From Prostheceraeus crozeri (taxonomy: Eukaryota > Platyhelminthes > Polycladida > Euryleptidae), in assembly GCA_907163375.1 (NCBI GenBank), contig CAJQUW010016163.1, positions 1 through 64,000 on the forward strand: 64,000 nt of DNA, read 5' to 3'. Numbering within the stretch: position 1 is the first letter of the stretch; each line of letters starts with the position of its first letter. A program made the translations under genes and the position numbers. Shown here in pieces: positions 53,646 through 64,000 of the stretch. Under the pieces are notes generated by a model. The model searched no databases, was not told the DNA's origin, and was given only the letters and a program-made list of their open reading frames with translations.

Positions 53646-54880
53646 GTTTTTTGAATAAGTACGATCAAACCAAGAGGAGTCTCTTTGCCAGCTACCATCA
53701 TCTCTGCGAACGAAGCGCCAAATAACTCCGGAGTCCCGTAGACTAAAACTCTCACAAGAAGAGCCATTGTCGCTCTTGGAAGCTTGTTTATTCAGTTCGA
53801 AGCAGTGCCGACGGAGAGCCTGTCCTGAAGGCGAAAGGCTTGATCGAATGCGAACCTGGCTTGAATCACAAAAAAGGGGAGAAACGGAAGAGAAAGCTGA
53901 TTTGAAAAGTTTCGCGTCGAAAGCAGATTTAAAAATCAGCTTGACCAGTCTATGAGAATTGACTTTCGGCTTGCCAATACGGATAACATCAGTTGGTTCA
54001 GGACATGCCGAGGAAGGAGAACTGTTTCTAATAGACTGAATGATTGAAGATATACCGAAAGACAGATCCTTATCATCAGGAAAATTTGTCAGGATGAGCT
54101 CATTTGGCATGTAGATTCCAGAGTCTGGAGGGACGGACGGGATCGAACCGGTCTGTCTCACGGGAAAGACAGGCATCCGGGAAGTTGAGATAGGCGGAGT
54201 GGGATTCGATACATGATTCGATAGAGCTGGACCTTGAAAAGCACCAGGTGATCGATCAACAGGGACATCTATTGAGGAGAGAGGAGGAAAATTACCGGTG
54301 TAAAACTGGGAGGAAGAAACGGGGGAAGAGGAGCAGGCCAAGGAATGCTGGGAGATTTATCAGCTGTATTCTCGTGGAGGGAAGTAGAGATCATGGCTAT
54401 CTTGGATTCCAGCTTCAATGTCAGAGTCGAAAATGCTTTCTCCAATTCTTGAAATTTCGAAAGCAATGGAGGACTGTCTGAACTGGGAGAAATTTCCTTA
54501 GCATTGGAACTAACACAACTGTGAGAAACATCCTGAGTCTGGCGAACAGGAGGATTAGTTAAATTGGCAACAGTGAACCAATCCTCGTCAAAGCAATACA
54601 CATGCTCATCAGACGGGAAACCGTCCAGTAACTTGGTCTTGATGGAGTCAACTTCTGGAGAGAGACAACAAGATTTACAGAGATAAAGGCCAGGATCGTC
54701 ATTGATAACATAGGAGAGCTGGCGGAAGGAAAGACCCAGACAGAGATAATGAATCCAAGATCGACAGTTGGAACACTCAATCTCTGTTGAGTTGGAAAGC
54801 TGATTACACCAACACGTAGATCTACCAGGGAGAAGATCAGAGGAAGCTTGACTCTTGGAATCTTTAGCCGTTCTAGGCAT
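53643..54880 (-). pseudogene. LINE ORF1: PHD finger plus RRM-like protein, one frameshift
   Basis: The first frame (54880-54269) encodes STCWCNQ, IECSNCRSWIHYLCLG and LYLCKSCC, a C4HC3 PHD finger (residues about 22-75). A predicted coiled coil follows (LSKFQELEKAFSTLTLKLES). The second frame (54341-53643) continues with a Pro/Ser linker, NELILTNFPDDKDLS and RLVKLIFKSAFDAKLFKSA, an RRM-like nucleic-acid-binding core, ending RTYSKN. The two frames overlap at 54269-54341, where a single frameshift separates them. Such ORF1 proteins coat LINE RNA. Confidence 0.75.
53646..53652 (-). promoter_or_regulatory. Candidate -1 ribosomal frameshift site, A AAA AAC followed by TGA
   Basis: In the ORF1 frame the last codons are TAT TCA AAA AAC TGA. 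The heptamer A AAA AAC fits the X XXY YYZ slippery rule in the correct phase, directly before the stop. A -1 slip enters the ORF2 frame at CTG AAG AGC. No downstream stem or pseudoknot could be assessed with confidence. Confidence 0.5.
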
Positions 54881-54960
54881 TATGCGAAGAGGGAAAAAAG
54901 GAATTAACTACAATAAGAAAGGAGTCACACTCAGAGATTTCAGTCACAACAAAGAAAGTA

Positions 54961-55760
54961 TAATAGTAGGCTAAGCCCACACTCAGATCCTGCAGTTACC
55001 GAATTAGCGAAGTAGGATGGATGGGAAAAATATACGCTGGTTCTAAAACAACACACCAAGTTACATGCACACTAACGGCCCCACACTTATGGGGTGGATA
55101 GATGGCATAATACAAAAAACGAACGGTATAGAGTAAACAGTGCAAGAGCTCAACACTAGCTAATTATATGCTATTATCATAGAAGGACTGTGAACTACCA
55201 CACAAAACAACAAAAAGAAAAAAATTAGAGCAGGATTTGAACTCGATGAACGAGGTTGGCAAGTCTAACACGGTACCACTACACTACTGCGCCGCTTTAT
55301 CTTTTTGAAGAAATTTGATATCTATAAACGCGTGTGATCAGCAAAGAAATCGAAGAGGGATGCAATTCTGAAGAGAGAATTACATAGAAATCTGACTTGG
55401 CACAATACGCCAAGCTACAGCACTCTCAACAGCAGAGAAATCGGACAGAGAGATGAATCCAGATTACGAGACAAAGCACACTGCAGCTGCGTGTTGATAG
55501 AAGCACGCCAATGAAACTAAGCTATGGTAATCACTAAACAACGAATCACGTGATTAGATAATGGAGTAATCGAAGGGACTGAAATACAGCGATAACTTTG
55601 GAGCCACTAAATGACAGGGGATACCGATGACACAGAAATGAATAGAATGTGATAAGGAGATGAATGATACCAAAATTAATGAAAAACAATCGCTAACAGC
55701 CTAGAACAGAAACACAAAGACCACAAGGCTAAGAGCGCTCTGAAAACACGTCCGACACCG
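54961..55760. other. LINE 5' flank; includes a tRNA-like segment
   Basis: At 55225-55305 the minus strand reads GTAGTGTAGTGGTACC, then a loop with TTGCCAA in the anticodon position, then GAGTTCAAATCC (B box) and a T-run. Acceptor-stem ends do not pair, so it is a pol III promoter-like relic rather than a working tRNA-Gly. No protein gene is visible. Confidence 0.35.
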
Positions 55761-56890
55761 GTGACGTACAGACTAGTTGTGTAGCCCAATGACTACCCTT
55801 AAAATAAAAGTAAAGGCATGAACCTTGCCTATTCACACTTTTCGACCACCTACGTAAACTAAAATCTTCAAGTTATCTAATCTAGGACTTGAAAGAGTAT
55901 GTAGGCCTACAGAAAAAGAATGCAGTGTGCGTAATTATACCACGGCCATTCCTAGAAATAATCACTTCGATATGCAATTAACTAAAACTCAAGCTGCATC
56001 AGCTTGATATAACAAAAAAGCAAAAGCCAGTACGCCTGTACATTTGAAAGTCAAAATGACACCCTTCTTGACGCTTGACACCAAAGTTTGCTTGACACAT
56101 TAAGCATAACCTAGAACATTGAGGAAGGCAGATTAATTGAAGGTTCCTAAAAATTTACCCTCCTGTCATATTTCGCTTTTACGTCAGAGGTTGTTACTAA
56201 TTTTGTACGAACAGTAGAATGCGATTTCGATGCTTTACGAGTATATAATGACAACACAAGTGGTGGGGTTTGTCATAAATGGTGTACTTTGAGTCCAGAA
56301 CAGCTTGATAAGCATCTTTTTTGGGCACAGGTATACAGCCTTTCAACACTGATCCTGATCACTGAATTTTAATCTTATATTCAGATTGCTTTGTGATTTC
56401 TTTAAGATAGCGTAGTCTCCTCCAGCGAACTATAGTTTGTATTGAATTACATTATGCTCTAAATCGCAAAAGAATTTCGTGTTTGGCATAGGCGGTTTAA
56501 TTGGATTTCGTGTCGATTCATGGAATGGTAGTGCAGTCGCGTTCGTGTTTTTGATGAAAGTCTTCGTGTCGTGTTGAGGGGAAATTTCCGACTGCAGACC
56601 TCTACTGCTTGCACAAGCATGTAGAGCGCGGATTGCATTCTGAAACCACTTAATACTGCATCCGATATTGAGGCACTTCGCGTAAGCAGTACTCAATAAG
56701 TAACTTGCCAATTGATAAATTCATAAAATCTCAACAGAGATCTGTTAAGCGGTGACCCGCTTCACGTCATCTCGAAATCGTGTACGGATGAAAGTTAAAC
56801 CAATATTGGTACGTGGACTAACACATAATGATCAGGTGTTGAGTCTGGTTCTATCATGATTGCATGGGCTTAGATTAAACTAAAATGTAA
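55761..56890. other. No gene recognised
   Basis: AT-rich sequence with short unrelated frames (for example 56430-56711, minus) and no motifs. Confidence 0.35.
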
Positions 56891-56929
56891 TGCTTCTGTA
56901 TGCCAAAAATTGCTTTAATTATGGAACAG

Positions 56930-58316
56930 ATCCACGATGTTTGCGAAATATCATGGTTAAAGTATTTTGATCAGGCCTATGATTTAGTTACTAATGGAGA
57001 AATCAAAAAACAATATTTCGGTTGCGCAACTCAGGCGATTTCTTTTGAAGATGGAGTATATGATGGTTTGAGAAGGAGACCAGAATGGAGAACAGAGTGT
57101 TGATTATAACAGACTGAACCGGCAAGTGAAAGCTGCACTCAAAGAACAGAAAAATAAGACTTTAGAATTAAAGATTGAACAACTGGAAGAAAGCTTTAAG
57201 CACAGCAAGTCCCACGACCTCTTCCGCAATGCCAGAGAGCTTGAGGAAAATGGCCCTACGTGGCAAATTTCGATTTTTTACGCAGGCCGAGTAAATTTAC
57301 GCAGGTAGACTATTACGAATATCTGAAACACTGAAATTACTAAGACACTTATATAGTCGACATAGAATTTCAATGCAATTATTACCTTCACGTCTGGATG
57401 CGATGATTTTATGTATAGACTAATATGTGAAAAAACTGTATCCATACAAAGAATGTGAAAATATAATGTTAGCTATATGAATAAAAGAAAAGCCGTGCTA
57501 TTTACAGGTCGCTCCTAAATTTTCGCCTACTCAGTCCACATCAGAGGACAACATTCTATAATAAATTCTATGTTTTGTTGCCAAAAATAAGATGTTTTGA
57601 GTCTCAATTGGAAATTGCTACAACATGCGAGACATGGGCTTTCCTGAACACTTAACCCTCACCTTAAAACCAATGCTATTGGGGATGACCGACCAGTTAG
57701 AAATTGTGAATTCGAAGACAGATGAATTTAATCTCCCCATCTATTCTGCATCTACTACTCACAGGATATCATGAGAAAGGTGTCACATGGTTTTGAAAGG
57801 GTATCTCCGTTGGTAGACACCATTTAACCAACCTCAGATATGCTGACGACATATGGCTCATAGCGGGCAGTATGATGGAACTGTAGGTAGTGGTGTCCAA
57901 TGGCAGAGTAAGAACTAGCTTACTACTTAATGCAAAGAAAGCGAAAACAAAGAAATTTCGAAGAAGGGATACGAATGGAAATGTTAGTGATATGGTCATC
58001 AAAGACAAAATCAACTGTCAACCTGCTGAAAATGTTGCACAGGTCACTTATCTTGGTGTCATTTTCACAGATATTTATGACAACAGAAAGAAAACTGACA
58101 TTTATTGGACACCAGCTATGATAAAACTCTGCTTAGTAGAGTGGTGCATGGACCAATGGGAAGGTGGCGACCGTAAACCCGCTACCTTGACGATGGGCGG
58201 CATGTTTATATTGGCGGCTACACAGGTAGCTCAAGATAGGATCCGATGGATAACCATGGTCCGGAGGGCCACAGCAGGTCGCGTTCGACCAATCCATCAA
58301 TGAAAAAGTTGGATAA
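56930..58316 (+). pseudogene. RTE-type LINE remnant with internal deletion
   Basis: The linker between endonuclease and RT is recognisable: NRLNRQVKAALKEQKNKTLE, then EESFKHSKSHDLFRNARELE. After a gap, RT motif C appears (NLRYADDIWLIAGSMMEL, near 57831), then LLLNAKKAKTKKFRRRDT, VAQVTYLGVIFTDIYDN, and the RTE tail ending QVAQDRIRWITMVRRATAGR and VRPIHQ. The fingers and palm between 57300 and 57650 are mostly gone. Confidence 0.6.
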
Positions 58317-59560
58317 GCGATTTGCTCTGATCAGTTACCGCATGATAGCGTCAAGAAAATGTTGGAAGTATGTGTGATTGGATTGGGAAATTTAAGCCAT
58401 GCTGAATTCAACTCAGATAGACACTTTTAAAGATGCATGAAAATTACAAATAGTCTGCTAGAATCTCAGCTATATATTGAACTGGAACAAAGCCATAGCT
58501 GCTCATCCAAATAAATGAATGCACAAAACATTCTGTGAGTCATGATAATCTATCCATATTTTGACTTGGCATGCAATAACTGTAGCATGAAACTGACAGT
58601 ATTACATTCACAGAATTAAATATTTTGTTTATCTGCTTCGGTTTGATAGAAGTGTGATTAATACGAAATTGACGGGACATAGAGGAACCTATTAAGTGGG
58701 CAAAAAGGAATTCCTTATACCTTACAGAGATAGGAAAAAAAGTCGTGCGTCGCTTGCGGATTAATGTGAGTTCCAGCAAAGTGCTTCGATTGCCAAAATT
58801 CCTTCAGATTCGAAGAATTCAGATCATTTCGCACAAGTTTTCTCCATAATATTGGCCCTTCCGATCATTATTAAAGAAAGTAGCAGGCGTACGAAAATTA
58901 GTTCACATGATGTTTTCACATTCTCTCATGGGCATTGCTCACTGTATAGTGCATACATTGAATCGAAGCCAGACATCGATGTGTGTTTCGGTGTGTGCGA
59001 AGTGATATCACAGCACGCACGCATATCTCACTGGCTCTGGTGACAGATCATTGTTTGCCGTTTCCAATAGCAAGCGATATACGAATTATCCATTCGAGAA
59101 GGAGCTAATTCTGTGATGTGCCATTTCGATATTAGGGTTACATACAATTCTTCCTTTCTAGGAAACCGAAGCGCGCGCAGATGAATCTAATTCTGTGATT
59201 ACATTATAGATCTATTGCAGGCAGTGTTTACAGGTCATTGTTATTATTCATATAATAATTGCGTACATGTAGATACCTTCCTAGATGAATGAGCATGATA
59301 ACCATAGCTTCATTTTATGGTTTGACAATGGTCTGTAAATCATTGAATTAATCTTACCTAAATTTGCAAGAAATTGACGAAAAGGCTTGATTTTTAAAAA
59401 GTACTGTGCTTTGTATTAAAAATCAAATTTTTCACGTTGCAATCGTCAAAATTTGATAAAATTTGGAGTTTATCAGAAATACTGCAAGTCACGCAAAACT
59501 AGAATCGTGGCCATTATAATTTTGGAGCAATATCAAAAAGTGTCTGGGGCAAAGTAAGTA
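58317..59560. other. No gene recognised
   Basis: AT-rich sequence. The frames at 58540-58779 and 58852-59043 show no family motifs. Confidence 0.35.
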
Positions 59561-60251
59561 TATTAGGATCCCCCTAAGAAAAAAAGCGGGTTAAATCTTA
59601 TTATGTTCTGAGAATAGAAGCAATAAATAAAATCAAGTTCAGTTTCTAAAAAGCTTAGTATGGGCAAATAGCGTAATCAATACCATTGTTTCAAGATGGC
59701 AAGAAGTACGTTGCGGTTAAAAAGAAGACAAGAATCGTAAAAGATTCAATTGACGCAGCGCTTCCATTTTTTACCCACGTCGCACATCGTGGCTAATCGT
59801 CGTGAAAGGTGAACGTGCGATCTTGGCGCTCTCGCGTGATCATCGATTTCTGAGATATTGTGTCACTTTTTCGGCCATTTTGGAAATTCTTTATATGGAA
59901 AGCTGCCTCTCGCCATCGTCTGCATCATCGTGTGTGATTTACGTGGAATTATCGCCGATCTTCGCCGCTGTTGGAGAATATTCCCTCTGTGATTAGTTAT
60001 CAGTGCCTCATTTACTTCTTGTGTGCAGTTGTGAGATCTAATAATTCGCTCCTGATACTGGACATAGCACGTCAGTCAATCTCTGATTCTAAGCACAAGT
60101 TCGATCTGCCACCTGATTTGGTTATTGTCCGATCTGGCGTATTGAGTACAAGTCGGCAATTTCATTGGAAGGTGATTGGTTCGAAGCCCATAAGTGAAAA
60201 CTTTTTTTTTTCTTTCGCATTTTTTGGATCATTATCCAGCCTTGATTCATA

Positions 60252-61013
60252 ATGTCCTCAACCAAGGATATTTTATCTTTGACGGATGAAGAATTGATTG
60301 CAAGAAAGAGTTCTATAACTAAGAGTGATCTTATGCAAGCTTTAATGCAGTTACGTTCATCTTCACGTCCCTCTGACAGTGGAATTGACATTGGTGCATT
60401 TTCGGATCTACTCGAAACGAAACTAAAAGAAACAATTGATCCTCTTTTATTAAAATTGGACAGCTTTGCTGAGGAGAACAATAAACTGAAAGTCAGATTA
60501 CTGAATGTGGAGAACGAACTAAAGGATATCAAAGATTTCAAAGAAGACGTAACGTTAGATCTATTTCAAGAATTGTCTGAACGTTTTCGCAAAGAGAAGA
60601 ACGTTGTGATTTCTGGAATAGAGGAATCAACTACTGGCTCTCAAGATGACAGAATTGCTTTCGATCGGTCAAAGTGTGACGCATTGCTAAAGATTCTGGG
60701 TTCTTCCGTTGATGCTGTTGAAGAAATTCGACGACTTGGTAAGGCTCCATCGTCTGGCTTTCGACTTACGCTGGTCAAGTTCAAGTCCGATGATACCAAA
60801 CGCCTTGTTCTTCGTAATTCGAAAAAGCTCCGTGATCATGCAAACTATAAGAAGATTTACATCAATCATGACAGAACGCGTCGGCAGCAGATGATTGACA
60901 AAGATTTACGTGATCAGCTAAGGCATAGAAGGAGTCAACAGGAAGACGTCGTCATTTACAAAGGGAAAGTTGTGCTTCGTGATGAAATTCAAAATTTTCA
61001 TGCAAGATTTTAA
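60252..61013 (+). CDS. LINE ORF1 protein (coiled coil plus RRM-like), intact
   Basis: 253 residues with no lesion. The N-terminal half is helical (LSLTDEELIARKSSITKSDL). It is followed by a coiled coil with heptad Leu/Val (LLLKLDSFAEENNKLKVRLL). The C-terminal half has a VVISGIEES strand, KILGSSVDAVEEIRRLGK, and FRLTLVKFKSDDTKRLVLRN, resembling the RRM-like/CTD region of LINE ORF1 RNA-binding proteins. It would bind element RNA. The 20-nt gap to ORF2 contains gtagtagtagt. The ATG is the first in the frame. Confidence 0.7.
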   Translation: MSSTKDILSLTDEELIARKSSITKSDLMQALMQLRSSSRPSDSGIDIGAFSDLLETKLKETIDPLLLKLDSFAEENNKLKVRLLNVENELKDIKDFKEDVTLDLFQELSERFRKEKNVVISGIEESTTGSQDDRIAFDRSKCDALLKILGSSVDAVEEIRRLGKAPSSGFRLTLVKFKSDDTKRLVLRNSKKLRDHANYKKIYINHDRTRRQQMIDKDLRDQLRHRRSQQEDVVIYKGKVVLRDEIQNFHARF

Positions 61014-61033
61014 GATCTGTTTGTAGTAGTAGT

Positions 61034-62513
61034 ATGAAGTATTTCCCTAAGTTCATGTTGCTTAATGCTCAATCCCTTCTAAAGAAAATCGACGAATTGC
61101 GTATTATTGTTTCTATGAAGCTGCCCGATATTGTATGTGTTTCCGAAACGTGGCTAAATGACTCGGTTACAAGCTTTTATGTTGATATTGATCATTTCGC
61201 TTCGCTCCGATGCGACCGCCTCTCCCGAAGAGGTGGTGGCTGCATGGTTTATGTTAGAAATACCTTAAATTTTGAGGAATTTGTTCTTCCTGTTGCTATA
61301 CCCTCAGGTATTGAAGTATGTGCTATTGTCATAAAATCCATTAAACTTTTTGTTTTGACTGCATACGTACCACCGAATCTCAATGCGTGTACTCATACCG
61401 AAGTTTTGCTTTTCTTTGTGAACATCATTGACAATTTTATGATTCAATTTCATGACTTCTATGTTATGATCTTAGGTGATCTTAATAACTTAGATACCAG
61501 CTATCTTTGCACAGAACTTCAACTTTCAAATATTGTTAGCAAACCTACTCGCGGTAACAGTGTATTAGACTTTATCCTTGTGTCAGATTTTTTGTCTGAC
61601 ATCTACCTTGCTGACAATGTGTGTTACAATTCGCCTCTTGGCAACTCCGATCATCAGATATTATGCTTGTCTCCAGCTTCTGATCCTCTACAGAACTCTA
61701 ATCCCAGTCCCCGTCTTGTGCCAGTATATGACCTTCGTCCTTCATCCATACTAAAACTTCGAGAAGCTTTTAAATGGTTCTCAACTACTGAAGGTCAGTC
61801 GATACTCAGTACTACCAATGTGGATGAGCAATGTTCTTTATTTCTTGGCTGTCTACACAAATTAGTGGATACTTATGTGCCTCTATCGTATGTTTATCTA
61901 TCTACGACAGACAAAAAGTGGATGACTCCAATTACAAAGAGCATTATTAATTCTAAATGGCAAGCTTACCGTAATCGTAATTGGTCGGTCTACAACAAGC
62001 TAAAAGAAAAAGCCAAAGATGAAATCTTACGTGCAAAACGCATTTGGGCAGACAAGCTAAAACGATCCAGCAAAAGTATTTGGAAAATTTCTGGTGAACT
62101 CATGAAATCCTCTTCTCGCAATACTGCTCTGGTCGAACAATTATCACATTGTGGCGATAAGCATCTTATTATCTCCACCATTCGGGACTCATTCCTCTCA
62201 AATCAAGTGAACATACCTGTTTCTAGAGATTATGAAGAGCTCGCACCATCTCGGATCATGCTTGTTAATGATCCATGGGATTTTGACATTTCTCCGTTAT
62301 TGGTTTATAATATCCTGTCAAACTTAAAGCCTGGGGTTTCAAAATCTCTGGACAATGTTCCCAATTCGGTATACCGTGAATTAGCCGATCTCCTTTCCGT
62401 TTATGTTTGCTCCATTATCAAGAACTCTATTAAATCGCACTGTTTTCCATCTTGCCTCAAAGTCGGTGTCACCATTCCAATACCCAAATCAAGTCCTGCT
62501 AAAATTGGTAATA
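61034..62513 (+). CDS. LINE ORF2, endonuclease and first RT motifs
   Basis: The ATG starts KYFPKFMLLNAQSLLKKIDE. APE endonuclease blocks follow: LPDIVCVSETWLND, SRRGGGCMVYVRN, LTAYVPPN, MILGDLNNLDTSYL, SVLDFILVSDF and LGNSDHQILCLSP. A Lys-rich linker comes next, then the first RT motif, NLKPGVSKSLDNVPNSVY, and LKVGVTIPIPKSSPAKIGN. The frame is clean up to the foldback insertion, which adds a premature stop inside the MITE at 62560. Restoring one TA target makes the join read in frame into NLRPISILP. Confidence 0.85.
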
Positions 62514-63257
62514 GTCCGGGAGCTAGCGTGAAGTTGTGCAGGGAACGAGGTAGTACATAAAACTTTCACATAGCATAGTACACCTCTAACCTACTGCAAA
62601 ACTTCGCGTCTGCCGGATCAGATCATTTGCTTTTCAGAAATAGAGAGGATAACACAATCCTATGTATTTCCAGTGGTAAAATTGTGACATTTAAGGTGTT
62701 GACTCCATTTTTTCGAATTTTTGCTCATAAAAGTTACACAAATTGGTATTTTGTTGAACTGGTTATTATAGAAATCATCTACAGATCATGATCTTTCAAA
62801 TGAGTTATTATTCAGTGACAGAGGATAAAGTAAAGTGTACAAACAGACACTTTTCGCTAAAGTACATTAACAATTTTCCTGAAATTTCTATGTCAAAAAT
62901 TGCAGTTACACCAACGAAAAGTGTCTGTTTGTACACTTTACTTCATCCTCTGTCACTGAATAATGACTCATTTGAAAGATCATGATCTATAGATAATTTC
63001 TTTAATAACCAGTTCAACAAAATACCAATTTGTGTAACTTTTATGAGCAAAAATTCGAAAAAATGGAGTCAACACCTTAAATGTCACAATTTTACCACTG
63101 GAAATACATAGGATTGTGTTATCCTCTCTATTTCTGAAAAGCAAATGATCTGATCCGGCAGACGCGAAGTTTTGCAGTAGGTTAGAGGTATACTATGCTA
63201 TGTGAAAGTTTTGTGTACTACCTCGTTCCCTGCACAACTTCACGCTAGCTCCCGGAC
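62514..63257. mobile_element. 744-bp foldback MITE, copy 2, inserted in LINE ORF2
   Basis: Exactly the same length as copy 1 (14820-15563), with arms highly similar throughout. The unique centre (about 62857-62914) is the reverse complement of copy 1's centre, so the element lies in the opposite orientation. The ends are GTCCGGG inward with TA outside. Confidence 0.92.
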
Positions 63258-64000
63258 TATAACTTGAGACCTATCTCTATTCTACCTACACTGAGTAAGA
63301 TCATGGAGAAGTGCATTTACAACAACTTACGAGATGTATTTATACAAAACTACGATAAACATCAGCATGGTTTTCGCCCTGGTGCCTCTACTGTGACCGC
63401 CATCATATCACTGCATGAATTTGTGTCAAGCAAAATCGACGACCCCGAAGTTCAAGGTATTGCCTTGATAAGCATCGATATCTCAAAGGCCTTTGACTGC
63501 ATTTCCCACAACTCCCTTATAAAGAAATTGATATTGGATGGTCTACCACACGGTTTCGTTTCATGGTTGGAAAGCTACCTGATGAATCGCCATAACTTCG
63601 TTCGTGTCGATGGAGAATACAGTGAGGCATACAGTATACTATCCGGTGTGATTCAGGGATCGACTTTAGGTCCTTATCTATTCTGCATGTATACAAATGA
63701 TTTTTCGCCGTATTATGAAAGTACGCATGTTGTAAAATATGCCGATGACATTTATCTTGCAGTTTTGTTGTCCGACGATACTTCACCCACGAATCCCGTA
63801 CTAATGGAAATCGACAATGCGGACAGATGGTGTGCTTCTAAGGATCTATGCTTGAATAGAAGGAAAACAAGGATTATGTTTTGTGGTCGCAATTTTTCGG
63901 TTGATATTCCGAGCGACATAACTGTTGTGAATAACTTTCAGATTCTGGGTGTGAGTTTTGACCAAAATCTCAGCTTTGCTCCCTACATCAACAAGATCAA
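63258..64000 (+). CDS. LINE ORF2, reverse transcriptase (partial at window edge)
   Basis: Open from the MITE boundary to the last base. RT motifs: NLRPISILPTLSKIMEKCIY, QHGFRPGASTVTAIISLHEF, IALISIDISKAFDCI (motif A Asp), YSILSGVIQGSTLGPYLF (motif B), HVVKYADDIYLAVLL (YADD) and NNFQILGVSFDQNLSF (thumb). All catalytic Asps are intact. The C-terminus is beyond 64000. Confidence 0.88.

Larger units (their letters stand above)
49171..54960 (-). mobile_element. CR1/L2-like LINE, near full length, split by a mariner
   Basis: A minus-strand non-LTR retrotransposon: 5' leader upstream of 54880, ORF1 (54880-53643), ORF2 (to 49250), and a 3' tail of TAAATAAATAAATAAAT at about 49171-49186. A mariner-type element occupies 51968-53563 within the N-terminal part of ORF2. 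Without it the element would be about 4.2 kb. PHD finger plus RRM-like ORF1 with APE endonuclease and RT in ORF2 fits the CR1/L2 group. Confidence 0.85.
59600..64000 (+). mobile_element. Autonomous-type LINE with intact ORFs, entered by a foldback MITE; cut by window edge
   Basis: A probable 5' leader (about 59600-60251, comparatively CG-containing) precedes ORF1 (60252-61013) and ORF2 (61034 onward). ORF2 is interrupted by the foldback element at 62514-63257 but is otherwise open on both sides. The 3' end lies beyond the window. The start of the leader is an estimate. Confidence 0.75.

Noticed and set aside
55225..55305. A functional tRNA-Gly gene
   Set aside because: The anticodon region and boxes look right, but the acceptor-stem ends and T-stem do not pair.
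1..64000. CRISPR arrays, operons or bacterial-type regulatory features
   Set aside because: No regularly spaced repeats, ribosome-binding sites or tightly packed gene runs. Intron-bearing exons and eukaryotic transposons dominate.

Overview
The window reads as repeat-rich, AT-rich nuclear DNA of an invertebrate animal. There are intron-split exons with GT/AG borders, PHD/RRM-type non-LTR retrotransposons (LINEs), Penelope-like elements, hAT, Tc1/mariner, pogo/Tigger and RAG1-like DNA transposons, and tRNA-derived SINE-like pieces. Nothing bacterial is visible. I cannot name the species.

Host gene: I see one credible host gene, on the minus strand. It is a fibulin-like secreted matrix protein whose recognisable exons lie at 46896-46941 (signal peptide), 31908-32173 and 29855-29978 (anaphylatoxin-like cysteine modules), 26391-26693 (linker plus cysteine-rich EGF-type region), 13366-13497 and 12830-12970 (calcium-binding EGF domains). 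Splice phases agree at every junction. The gene continues beyond 12830. Introns reach about 13-15 kb and are filled with transposons.

Left end (1-12 kb): the most notable element is at 2571-5770. It has about 435-bp terminal inverted repeats (TIRs), about 98% identical, that start with a CACGGTG heptamer. Between them lies a frameshifted gene that keeps the D-D-E triad, the CxxC/HxxxxH zinc ligands and the N-terminal Cys motifs of RAG1. No RAG2-like gene is present. It abuts a broken Polinton/adintovirus-like gene (5771-7056), then a 620-bp MITE, a dead hAT, a dead Tc3-like element and LINE scraps.

Middle (12-47 kb): the fibulin introns hold a Tigger deletion derivative, a 744-bp foldback element, a hAT fossil split by a SINE, a four-deep nested transposon stack (18912-25629), a DD41D-type Tc element, a second nest (hAT > intact Tc-type transposase > MITE, 33620-36353), a Penelope-like fragment with a hammerhead-like core, and a 2,000-bp hAT with an internal duplication.

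Right end (47-64 kb): RTE-like remnants flank a CR1/L2-like LINE (about 49171-54960) that is split by a deletion-derivative mariner and carries a perfect A AAA AAC slippery heptamer at the ORF1/ORF2 overlap. A second LINE with intact ORF1 (60252-61013) and ORF2 (61034 to the window edge) is interrupted by a second 744-bp foldback copy.
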